Shown: piece by piece, positions 1-6,526 of the stretch
How the letters are laid out: the number at the start of each line of letters is the position of its first letter
How positions within the stretch are numbered: the first letter of the stretch is position 1
Source of the DNA: an uncultured Propionibacteriaceae bacterium
GTDB lineage: Bacteria > Actinomycetota > Actinomycetes > Propionibacteriales > Propionibacteriaceae
Direction: 5' to 3'
Assembly (NCBI GenBank): GCA_945875065.1
Contig: CAMCJC010000071.1
Span: 1-9,790 of the forward strand
DNA: 9,790 nucleotides
Made by a program: the position numbers and the translations under genes
The notes under the pieces: generated by a model
Told to the model about the DNA's origin: nothing
Database searches by the model: none
What the model saw: the letters and a program-made list of their open reading frames with translations, nothing else

Positions 1-776
1 CCGACTACGAGCGTTCCCTTGAGGCCGGCTGGGGCGTGGTCGCTGAGTCGGAAGGCCGGATCGTCGGGTCGCTTCTGATCGCCCCGGATGGCGACTTAGT
101 CACCCTCCGCCGAGTCTCGGTGCGGCCCGAGGCGGCGGGGAACGGCGTTGCGCGTGACATGGTTGGGGGAGCTGCCTTTCTCGCCGCCGATGCCGGGTTT
201 GCCCGCATCGAACTCGCCTGCCGCCCCGAGTTCCCCGAATTGGCCGCCTGGTGGCGGGAGCACGGCTTCGAACACCTCCGCGACGACGCCGGTCTGCTGA
301 TCCTCGGCCGGGACTTGCCCGTTGCGCTCGATATCCCGACCGCCGACGATATGCGCGCCCTCGGCCGCCGCATCGCGGCCCTGCTCAAGCCGGGCGACGT
401 AATCATCGCCACCGGTGACTTGGGGGCGGGCAAGACCACCCTCACGCAGGGGCTCGGCGAGGGTCTCGGCGTCGAAGGGCCGGTGACCTCCCCGACCTTC
501 GTGATCTCCCGGATCCACCGCAGTAGTTCCGATGGCCCGGACTTGGTCCACGTCGACGCCTACCGGATGGGCGGCGTCGGTGAACTCGCCGACATCGACC
601 TCGATGCCACCCTCTCGACGTCGGTGACCCTCGTCGAATGGGGCGAAGGCATCGCCGAATGGCTGTCCGAGAACCGCCTCGAGATCGTCATCGACCGCGG
701 CGACGTGCGCCACGTAACCATCACCGGCGTCGGCCCGCGCTGGGCCGGTGCATTGGAGCCTCTGAGGAAACCATGA
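1..776 (+). CDS. tsaE: GNAT acetyltransferase domain fused to TsaE ATPase (5' end outside window)
   Basis: The reading frame is open to the left edge (first full codon at 3), so the true start lies outside. The visible N-terminal ~100 residues are the second half of a GNAT fold: beta strand LRRVSVRP followed by the acetyl-CoA loop AAGNGVA, then a C-terminal part with WWREHGFEHL. From about position 336 a TsaE domain of ~147 residues follows. It has Walker A GDLGAGKTT (Lys codon 432-434), the family TSPTF segment, HVDAYRM and VEWGE. TsaE is the P-loop ATPase that binds TsaB-TsaD and drives the t6A37 tRNA modification cycle in the cytoplasm. The stop overlaps the tsaB start (ATGA, 773-776), implying translational coupling. 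The acetyl-acceptor of the GNAT part cannot be told; GNAT and TsaE are normally separate proteins. The TsaE call is firm, while the fusion is seen directly but lacks its N-terminus here. Confidence 0.93.
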   Translation, partial: DYERSLEAGWGVVAESEGRIVGSLLIAPDGDLVTLRRVSVRPEAAGNGVARDMVGGAAFLAADAGFARIELACRPEFPELAAWWREHGFEHLRDDAGLLILGRDLPVALDIPTADDMRALGRRIAALLKPGDVIIATGDLGAGKTTLTQGLGEGLGVEGPVTSPTFVISRIHRSSSDGPDLVHVDAYRMGGVGELADIDLDATLSTSVTLVEWGEGIAEWLSENRLEIVIDRGDVRHVTITGVGPRWAGALEPLRKP

Positions 777-1399
777 CCCTAACGCTGGGAATCGACACGT
801 CCCACCACGTCGCCGTCGGCCTAGCCCGGGACGGCCGGAGGTTGGCCTCCCTGGTCGTCGCCGACACGCGTGCCCACGGCGAGACCCTCATCCCGCTGGT
901 GCAGCGAGCCTGCGCCGAGGCCGACGTCGCCCTCCGCGACATCCAAGCCTTCGCCGTCGGCATGGGACCCGGCCCGTTCACCGGCCTGCGGGTCGGGATC
1001 GTTGCCGCCCGCACCCTCGCCAGCGTCGCCGGGGTTCCAGTACACGGCGTCTGCTCCCTCGACGTCATCGCCGCCCAGTGGCGGGATGCGCCGGCGGAGT
1101 TCGTCGTCGCCTCCGACGCCCGCCGCAAGGAGCTGTACTGGGCCCGCTATGCCGCGGGCAAGCGCGTCGGTCAGGCGCGGGTCACCGCCCCCACCCAGTT
1201 GCCCGACCTGCCCATTGCCGGTCCGGCCGGTTACGACCTGACCGTAACGGGCCCGGCCGAGATCGACGCCGCGGTCCTGGCCGCTCGGTGGAACGAGCTG
1301 CCTGCGGTCGACGGCGAACCCTTTTACCTGCGAGCCCCCGACGCTGCCGTCCCCACTACCCGAAAATCCGCCCTGCCTCGGCTGAGGCTACCGCGATGA
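773..1399 (+). CDS. tsaB: TsaB, t6A threonylcarbamoyltransferase complex scaffold subunit
   Basis: A 208-residue protein of the ASKHA fold, a catalytically degenerate paralogue of TsaD. In bacteria it dimerises with TsaD and recruits TsaE to transfer threonylcarbamoyl to A37 of tRNA. Diagnostic features are the N-terminal GIDTS strand (residues 6-10), HGETLIP (35-41), the family hallmark GMGPGPFTGLRVG (63-75), DARRKELYW (115-123) and a C-terminal YLRAPDA. The ATG at 773 is chosen because the protein then starts directly at the first ASKHA strand and has GAGGAAA (764-770) just upstream. An open frame reaching further upstream only reads through tsaE in another frame. Length is slightly short for the family (usually about 220-235). 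It overlaps tsaE and rimI by 4 nt each. Confidence 0.95.
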   Translation: MTLTLGIDTSHHVAVGLARDGRRLASLVVADTRAHGETLIPLVQRACAEADVALRDIQAFAVGMGPGPFTGLRVGIVAARTLASVAGVPVHGVCSLDVIAAQWRDAPAEFVVASDARRKELYWARYAAGKRVGQARVTAPTQLPDLPIAGPAGYDLTVTGPAEIDAAVLAARWNELPAVDGEPFYLRAPDAAVPTTRKSALPRLRLPR

Positions 1400-1815
1400 G
1401 CGACGCGGCCGAGATCGCGGCCCTAGAGGTCGCTTTCCCGCGGGCGCAGCGCTGGTCGGAGGCCGCATGGCGGGAGGAGTTGCAGGGTTCCGACCGGTTC
1501 ATCGACGTCGACCGCGAGGGCGGGATCGTCGCCGTCGCCGCCTGGCACCACCTGGCGGAGATGGCCGAACTGCGCCGCATCATCGTCGCGCCCGAGCACC
1601 GCGGCCAAGGGCGCGCCCGGGAACTCATGGCGCGTGGCCTCGCCTGGGCGCGGCGGCGGGGGGCCGAGCGTGTCCTGCTGGAGGTAGAGGAAACCAATGG
1701 GCCCGCCATCCGCCTGTATCGCAGCGAGGGCTTCGTCCCAATCTCCCGGCGCACCGACTACTACGGACCCGGCGCCCATGCCTTGGTGCTGGAATACAAC
1801 CTGGAGCTGTCATGA
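1396..1815 (+). CDS. rimI: RimI-type ribosomal protein / N-alpha-acetyltransferase
   Basis: A complete 139-residue GNAT protein. The acetyl-CoA binding motif is IIVAPEHRGQGRA (62-74, with the R/Q-x-x-G-x-G/A core at 69-74). The second half has NGPAIRLYRSEGF (101-113), where the Asn and Tyr are the usual catalytic and CoA-contacting positions, and ends in RRTDYYGPGAHALVL, the C-terminal pattern typical of RimI. RimI acetylates the N-terminal amine of ribosomal protein S18 in E. coli. Homologues embedded in t6A clusters of Gram-positives may have wider substrates, so the exact target is inferred. The start ATG overlaps the tsaB stop (ATGA, 1396-1399), and the tsaD start overlaps its own stop. 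Both overlaps support this start over the longer upstream open frame. It is distinct from the GNAT domain fused to TsaE, so this operon encodes two GNAT domains. Confidence 0.92.
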   Translation: MSDAAEIAALEVAFPRAQRWSEAAWREELQGSDRFIDVDREGGIVAVAAWHHLAEMAELRRIIVAPEHRGQGRARELMARGLAWARRRGAERVLLEVEETNGPAIRLYRSEGFVPISRRTDYYGPGAHALVLEYNLELS

Positions 1816-2855
1816 GCGAGCCACTGATCCTCGGGATCGAGTCCTCCTGCGATGAGACCGGCGTCGGCATCGTCCGCGGCAACGAACTCCTGGCGAGCGA
1901 GGTCGCCTCCTCGGTCGACCTGCACGCCCGCTTCGGCGGAGTCGTTCCGGAGATCGCCTCCCGCGCTCATCTATCGGCGTTCGTCCCGACGCTGGAGCGT
2001 GCCGCCGCCACCGCCGACGTCGACCTCGGCGAGGTCGACGCAATCGCCGTCACCGCCGGCCCCGGGCTGATGGGGGCCCTGCTGGTCGGGATCTCGGCCG
2101 CCAAATCCCTCGCCGCGTGGCTGAACAAGCCGTTGTACGGCGTAAACCACCTCGTCGGGCACATCGCCGTCGACCTTCTCGACCACGGCCCGTTGCCCAT
2201 GCCGACCCTCGCGCTGCTGGTTTCCGGCGGTCACACGTCGCTGCTGCACGTGAAGGATCTGGCCCGCGACATCACCGAGCTCGGCTCCACCATCGACGAT
2301 GCCGCCGGCGAGGCCTACGACAAGGTCGCCCGGCTGCTTGGCCTAGCCTACCCGGGCGGCCCGGTCATCGACCGGGAGGCCGCCTCGGGCGATCCAGCCG
2401 CGATTCGCTTCCCACGCGGGCTGACGGCCCGCCACGATCTGGAGCGCCACCGCTTCGATTTCTCCTTCTCCGGCTTGAAGACCGCCGTCGCCCGCTGGGT
2501 GGAGACCGCCCAGGCCGAGGGACGCGAGGTACCCACGGCCGACGTCTGCGCCAGCTTCCAGGAGGCCGTCGCCGATGTCCTGGTCGCCAAGACACTCGAT
2601 GCCGCCCGGCACACCGGGTCCGAGACGATCCTCCTCGGCGGAGGAGTGGCGGCGAACTCGCGCCTGCGCGCCTTGATGGCCGAGCGAGCCGATGCCGTGG
2701 GGATCAAGGTGCGACGTCCCCGCCCCGGCCTGTGCACCGACAACGGTGCCATGATCGCCGCCGTCGGTGTTGAGGTCGTGCGGGCGGGCCGGACCCCGTC
2801 GTCGCTCGACTTCTCCGCCGAGCCGGGGCTACCGGTGGCGCGCGTCGTAGTCTGA
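1812..2855 (+). CDS. tsaD: TsaD, tRNA N6-adenosine threonylcarbamoyltransferase catalytic subunit
   Basis: A complete 347-residue protein of the Kae1/TsaD family, normal in length. It transfers the threonylcarbamoyl group from threonylcarbamoyl-AMP to N6 of A37 in ANN-decoding tRNAs, together with TsaB and TsaE. Landmarks in order are GIESSCDETG (8-17), AGPGLMGALLVG (92-103), the metal-binding HxxxH in NHLVGHIA (H113, H117), VSGGHT (137-142), the IDDAAGEAYDKVARLLG block, FSFSGLKTAV, LLGGGVAANSRLR and the C-terminal CTDNGAMIA. All expected active-site elements are present. The start is fixed by the ATGA overlap with rimI (1812-1815), with GGAG a few bases upstream. It is the last gene of the t6A cluster. 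I see no convincing intrinsic terminator behind it, so the next transcription unit may partly be reached by read-through. Confidence 0.97.
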   Translation: MSEPLILGIESSCDETGVGIVRGNELLASEVASSVDLHARFGGVVPEIASRAHLSAFVPTLERAAATADVDLGEVDAIAVTAGPGLMGALLVGISAAKSLAAWLNKPLYGVNHLVGHIAVDLLDHGPLPMPTLALLVSGGHTSLLHVKDLARDITELGSTIDDAAGEAYDKVARLLGLAYPGGPVIDREAASGDPAAIRFPRGLTARHDLERHRFDFSFSGLKTAVARWVETAQAEGREVPTADVCASFQEAVADVLVAKTLDAARHTGSETILLGGGVAANSRLRALMAERADAVGIKVRRPRPGLCTDNGAMIAAVGVEVVRAGRTPSSLDFSAEPGLPVARVVV

Positions 2856-2891
2856 AGTTACGTCTCAGAACGGTAACAATCCGTCTCACCG

Positions 2892-2909
2892 GAGAACTAC
2901 CCTGTTCTC
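2892..2909. repeat. Inverted repeat GAGAAC-N6-GTTCTC, candidate operator
   Basis: Perfect 6-nt arms (2892-2897 and 2904-2909) separated by TACCCT. The right arm overlaps the proposed -35 element at 2905-2910. As an RNA hairpin it would be short and has no T-run behind it, so an operator reading is favoured over a terminator for tsaD. Six-base arms can arise by chance, so confidence as a functional site is modest. Confidence 0.35.
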
Positions 2910-2922
2910 AACCCGGCCGTAT

Positions 2923-2937
2923 CCGGATAAGGTCCGG
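2923..2937. repeat. Inverted repeat CCGGA-N5-TCCGG over the proposed -10
   Basis: Perfect 5-nt arms at 2923-2927 and 2933-2937 enclose TAAGG, so the dyad straddles the proposed -10 TAAGGT. With the dyad at 2892-2909, both promoter elements would be covered by symmetric sequence. GC-rich short dyads are common in such genomes, so this is weak alone. Confidence 0.25.
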
Positions 2938-2989
2938 CCCATATGGTCCCGTGGTGGGGCCTGCGTCTTGAGTCGATCAAGGAGAAAGC

Positions 2990-4825
2990 ATGAAGTTCAG
3001 GGGCACAAAGGCGGCCCTTGCCGCGATGTTGGGCGGGGCATTGCTGCTCGGCGCCTGCACCAGCGGCGAGGACCCAGCGAGCAGCGGCAGCGGAGCCGCG
3101 AGCGACCAAGCCAGCACCGGCACCACTGACCCTTGCAAGCAGGACATCGGGGTCACGGAAACTGCTGAAGGCCAGATCATCTACGGCCCCGGCTCCGGCC
3201 AGTGGGCGGGCTACAACAACCTGACCTCCGGCACCCATTCGACCTACAACTCGGTGGTCGCCGAACGGATGTTCAGCAGCTTCGTCTACTACGGCACTGA
3301 CGGGACCATCTGCGAGGACAAGGAATTCGGGACCATGGAAGTGGTCAACGAGAACCCCCTCGAGGTCAAGTACACGATCAGCGACAAAGCCGTCTGGTCC
3401 GACGGCACCCCGGTGACCATCAACGACTACCTCCTCGACTGGGCCAGTCAGAACCCCGAGTTCCTCGCGCCTGGCCTGGCCAACGGCGAGAACCCCGATG
3501 CTAAAGGCGTCTTCGACCACGTCTCCAGCACCTTCTCCAAAGAGGTCCCGGATGGCCCGCAGGGCGAGGTCGGCGCTAAGACCTTCACCCTGAAGTATCC
3601 CGGCACCTACGCCGATTACAAGCTCATACTTTCCACCGTCATGCCGTCGCACGTCGTCGCGAAGCAGTCCGGCCTGGAGCCCGACCAGCTCGCCAAGGCG
3701 ATCCTCGACCGTGACGCCGAGACCGTGAAGAAGGCCGCACCCTTCTGGAACACCGGCTGGAACTTCAACCCCGGCGAGCTGCCCGACCCGTCGCTGATCC
3801 CGTCGATGGGGCAGTACCAGGTCAAGCAGGGCGGCTGGGAAGGCACCTCGCTGACCCTGGAGGCCAACCCCAAGTTCTGGGGCACCCCCGCGGCCACGAA
3901 GAACCTCGTCATCCGTTACGTCGACGACGCCCAGATGCCGCAGTCGTTGCAGAACGGCGACCTCAACGTCATCGACCCGCAGGCCACCGTCGACACGGTC
4001 GCTCAGCTCAAAGGCATCGGCGGTGCCGTGAAGGTGGAAACGTTCTCGACGCTGACGTGGGAGCACCTCGACTTCAACTTCCGCCCCAACAACGTCTTCT
4101 CCGACGCCGAGGGCCAGGGCGGCCTGAAGCTGCGCCAAGCGTTCGCGCTGTGCGTGCCGCGCCAAGGCATCGTCGACTCGCTCATCAAGCCCATCGACCC
4201 GAACGCGCCTGTGATGAACGCCCGCGAGGTCTTCCCCTTCCAGACCGAGAAGTACAAGGAAGTCACCTCCGTCTCCTACGCCGGCGAGTACGACAATGTC
4301 AACATCGAGAAGGCCAAGGCCCTCGTTGCCGAAACCGGCCTGCAGACCCCGATCAAGGTGCGCCTCGGCTACAAGGAGCCCAATGCTCGTCGCAAGGACA
4401 CCATTGCCGCGATCCAGGCCTCCTGCAAGGACGCTGGCTTCGAGGTCATCGAGTCGGGCGACTCGAAGTTCTTCCAGAACGCCATGGTGAACGGCGACTA
4501 CGAGGTGGCCTTGTACGCGTGGGCCAGCTCCGGACAGATCGCCTCCGGTCAGAACATCTACTCCACCGGCCGTCCGCAGAACTACGGCAAATACTCGAAC
4601 GAGAAGGTCGACAAGGCCTTCGAAGCCCTGGCTGGCACCCTTGACCCGAAGGTCCAGCTGGAACAGACTAAGATCATCGAAAAGGAGCTGTGGGATACGA
4701 TGTTCGGCATCCCGCTCTACGCGCACCCCGGCGTCGGAGCCTACAGTTCGAACATCGCCAATGTCCGCATGACGGCCACGCAGTACCACGTCGTTTGGAA
4801 CGGCGAACAGTGGCAGATCAAGTGA
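2990..4825 (+). CDS. Lipoprotein substrate-binding protein of a family-5 (Dpp/Opp) peptide ABC importer
   Basis: A complete 611-residue extracytoplasmic binding protein. A lipoprotein signal peptide is clear: basic N-terminus MKFRGTK, hydrophobic stretch 8-20 and lipobox LGAC with the lipidated Cys at 23. A Ser/Gly/Ala/Thr linker (24-48) follows. The mature domain shows family-5 landmarks: early ligand-lobe text AERMFSSFVYYG (91-102), the hallmark VWSDGTPVTINDY (135-147), MPSHVVAK, GQYQVKQ and LEANPKFWG. It should be anchored to the outer face of the membrane and deliver peptides to the permeases encoded downstream. The specificity (di- versus oligopeptide, or another solute) cannot be read from the sequence. 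It is longer than E. coli DppA (~535). The start is supported by AAGGAG 5 nt upstream and the signal peptide beginning at once. A strong hairpin follows the stop. Confidence 0.93.
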   Translation: MKFRGTKAALAAMLGGALLLGACTSGEDPASSGSGAASDQASTGTTDPCKQDIGVTETAEGQIIYGPGSGQWAGYNNLTSGTHSTYNSVVAERMFSSFVYYGTDGTICEDKEFGTMEVVNENPLEVKYTISDKAVWSDGTPVTINDYLLDWASQNPEFLAPGLANGENPDAKGVFDHVSSTFSKEVPDGPQGEVGAKTFTLKYPGTYADYKLILSTVMPSHVVAKQSGLEPDQLAKAILDRDAETVKKAAPFWNTGWNFNPGELPDPSLIPSMGQYQVKQGGWEGTSLTLEANPKFWGTPAATKNLVIRYVDDAQMPQSLQNGDLNVIDPQATVDTVAQLKGIGGAVKVETFSTLTWEHLDFNFRPNNVFSDAEGQGGLKLRQAFALCVPRQGIVDSLIKPIDPNAPVMNAREVFPFQTEKYKEVTSVSYAGEYDNVNIEKAKALVAETGLQTPIKVRLGYKEPNARRKDTIAAIQASCKDAGFEVIESGDSKFFQNAMVNGDYEVALYAWASSGQIASGQNIYSTGRPQNYGKYSNEKVDKAFEALAGTLDPKVQLEQTKIIEKELWDTMFGIPLYAHPGVGAYSSNIANVRMTATQYHVVWNGEQWQIK

Positions 4826-4844
4826 GCTGACTAGCTGATTCAGT

Positions 4845-4878
4845 CTCGGGGGCGGGTGAGGCTTCATCCGCCCCCGAG
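4845..4878 (+). terminator. Long GC hairpin between binding-protein and permease genes (attenuator or mRNA-stabilising stem)
   Basis: Perfect 11-bp arms CTCGGGGGCGG (4845-4855) and its complement (4868-4878). The loop can extend the stem by four more pairs (G-U, U-A, G-C, A-U) to a GGCT tetraloop. No run of T follows (GTCTGTTCCC). Such stems behind binding-protein genes often protect the upstream mRNA 3' end or partly stop transcription, giving more binding protein than permease. Structure is seen; role is inferred. Confidence 0.65.
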
Positions 4879-4940
4879 GTCTGTTCCCGGCTGGCAGCAC
4901 ATCAACCCCAGGTCTTGCGGACGGGTCCTGACCTCGACCG

Positions 4941-4972
4941 AATCATGATTTTTCGGGCCGGTGCTCTATCAT
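4941..4972 (+). promoter_or_regulatory. Possible internal promoter with 10-bp palindrome ahead of the permease gene
   Basis: TATCAT (4967-4972) matches the -10 consensus at five of six positions and lies about 55 nt upstream of the permease start. The region 17 nt upstream has no TTGACA-like element; instead it holds the perfect palindrome AATCATGATT (4941-4950), AT-rich in a GC-rich setting. It could be a regulated weak promoter that refuels permease transcription after the hairpin at 4845-4878. Evidence is only consensus similarity and position. Confidence 0.22.
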
Positions 4973-5016
4973 CGGGCCCCGTAGGTCTGCTGGCCTTTGA
5001 ACCAGACACCCCTTCT

Positions 5017-5021
5017 AGGAA
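5017..5021 (+). promoter_or_regulatory. Ribosome-binding site that fixes the GTG start of the permease
   Basis: AGGAA lies 5 nt before GTG 5027. With this start the protein begins IKYIAKRLG, the usual short basic lead into the first helix of DppB-type permeases. A TTG at 4997 in the same frame lacks a comparable site and would place this AGGAA inside the coding region. Confidence 0.7.
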
Positions 5022-5416
5022 CTACCGTGATCAAGTACATCGCCAAGCGGCTCGGGATCTCGCTGATGGTCCTGCTCCTGGGCTCCTTGCTGCTGTTCGT
5101 CCTGGTCATCAACTCGGGCGACCCGCTGGCGGCGGTGCGCGAGTCGAATGCGCCCAACCGCGAGAACCTCATGCGGCAGATAACCGCCCGCATGGGGCTC
5201 GAGAAGAGCTGGTGGGAGCGTTACTCGGATTGGGTCGGGAACATCCTGCACGGCAACTTCGGCGTTGCCTCCACAGGGGCCGACGTCAACGCCCTGGTTG
5301 GCAGCGCCGCCAGCGCCACCCTGCGAATGGTCGTCCTGGCGACCCTGCTGGCGATCGCTTTGGGGGTAACCCTCGGCGTCCTGACAGCCATTCGCCAGTA
5401 CAGCGGCTTCGATTAC

Positions 5417-5429
5417 GTGGTCCCTCATG
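5417..5429 (+). other. Frameshift site in the DppB-type permease
   Basis: Frame 2 reads ...YVV up to 5422; the family sequence continues from CTC 5424 in frame 3. Either one extra C in the CCC run 5422-5424, or a missing dinucleotide (restoring GTC ACC CTC ATG, giving V-T-L-M), repairs it. The dinucleotide model restores the spacing between the FDY aspartate and the SxP helix that I recall from E. coli DppB. I see no classical slippery sequence for programmed shifting. Confidence 0.8.
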
Positions 5430-5537
5430 GCCTTCATGTTCTTCTCGTTGCCGGTGTTCTGGTTCGCGGTGCTCCTGAAGCACTACGCCGCCATCCAGTT
5501 CAACGACTGGATCGCCAAGGCCGACTTCCCGCCCGGG

Positions 5538-6030
5538 ATGATCGCGACGATCGCGATCGTCGGGGCCTTCATCATCAGCGCGATCGTCGGAGGCACCTGG
5601 AAACGGCGGTTGATCACCTTCGCGGCGCTGGCCGCTGCTTTGACGATCGTCTTCGTCTACTTCGACCTGGTGACCTGGTTCCGCCGGCCCGCGATCGGCC
5701 TGCCCGTCTACATTCTCTTGGTGCTAGGCATCGCGGCCCTCATGATCGCCATGACCTCCGGCTTCAAGAACAAGGGCGTTCGGAACGCCGTCGTCGGCAC
5801 CGCCATCGTCGGAATCGTCGGCTATGCCGTCCTGCGTGGCTTCCTGATGACCAAACCGGGCATTCTGCTGTTGTTCGGGCTCTTCGGCGTGGCGATCATC
5901 GCGGGGGCGCTCTGCGGGGGGTTCCTCGGGGGCTTCTCCAGGCGCCAGGCGATATTCGCCTCGGTCATCACGAGCATCCTGGCTTCCGTGGCCGCACTGA
6001 TCGATCTGCTGCTCAGCAACTGGGCCGCCT
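5538..6030 (+). other. Extra membrane module inside the DppB-type permease
   Basis: About 165 codons lie between two canonical family helices. Six hydrophobic segments are visible, beginning MIATIAIVGAF, LITFAALAAALTIVF, IGLPVYILLVLG, VVGTAIVGIVGYAV, GILLLFGLFGVAII and AIFASVITSILAS. They are joined by short basic or small-residue loops such as TSGFKNKGVRN and GGFSRRQ. An even number of helices leaves the topology of the flanking core unchanged. No cofactor or catalytic motif is recognised. Confidence 0.7.
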
Positions 6031-6526
6031 ACCTGAAGGTGCAGCCTCGCCCGATCCCGACCATCGGCTCGGCCACCGCCAACTTCTCAACCACCTGGTG
6101 GGGACACAACATCGACACCCTCACCCACATCTTCCTGCCGACCATCGCCCTGATGCTAGTCTCCCTGGCCTCGTACACGCGTTACACGCGCGCGTCGATG
6201 CTGGAGGTTCTCAACCAGGACTACATCCGCACCGCCCGCTCGAAGGGCATTTCGGAGCGCAAGGTCATCACCCGCCACGCCCTGCGGAACTCGCTGATCC
6301 CCCTTGCGACGATCGTCGCGTTCGACTTCGCCGGCCTCATCGGCGGTGCGGTCATCACCGAGACCGTCTTCGGCTGGCAGGGCATGGGCACCATGTTCCG
6401 CGAGGGTCTCCTCGCGGTCGACCCGAACCGCGTCATGGCGTTCTTCGTCGTAACCGGATCGGCGGCGGTCGTCATGAACATGCTCGCAGACATCGCCTAC
6501 GCGTTCCTGGACCCGAGGATCTCCCG

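Larger units (their letters stand above)
2856..2989 (+). promoter_or_regulatory. Intergenic regulatory region ahead of the peptide importer
   Basis: This 134-nt gap holds a candidate sigma70-type promoter: TTCTCA (2905-2910), a 17-nt spacer, then TAAGGT (2928-2933), placing the transcript start near 2940. A second possible -10 is TATGGT (2942-2947), with no good -35. The ribosome site AAGGAG (2979-2984) lies 5 nt before the ATG at 2990. Two inverted repeats sit on the promoter: GAGAAC-N6-GTTCTC (2892-2909) on the -35, and CCGGA-N5-TCCGG (2923-2937) on the -10. TCTCA recurs at 2863, 2884 and 2906. The arrangement suggests operator control, but no regulator is recognised. The promoter assignment is inference from consensus similarity. 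Confidence 0.4.

Noticed and set aside
36..38. GTG 36 as the start of the GNAT-TsaE gene
   Set aside because: The frame stays open to the window edge and this position lies in the middle of the GNAT fold, so the start must be further upstream.
2856..2910. Intrinsic terminator after tsaD
   Set aside because: The only stem (2892-2909) has 6-bp arms with a 6-nt loop and no T-run; it fits an operator better.
2897..4900. Long minus-strand open frame of 667 codons
   Set aside because: It is the antisense shadow of the substrate-binding protein gene. Its translation is repetitive Val/Gly/Asp/Leu text without a family motif, while the plus strand has a signal peptide and family-5 hallmarks.
4954..4979. 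GGGCC...GGCCC inverted repeat after the long hairpin
   Set aside because: Five-base arms with a long loop in GC-rich DNA; expected by chance.
4997..5026. TTG 4997 as the start of the first permease
   Set aside because: GTG 5027 has AGGAA at the right distance and gives the normal short basic N-terminus before helix 1.
5417..5429. Programmed +1 ribosomal frameshift in the permease
   Set aside because: No slippery heptamer, no in-frame stop at the site and no strong stimulatory hairpin seen just downstream. Mutation or sequence error is simpler.
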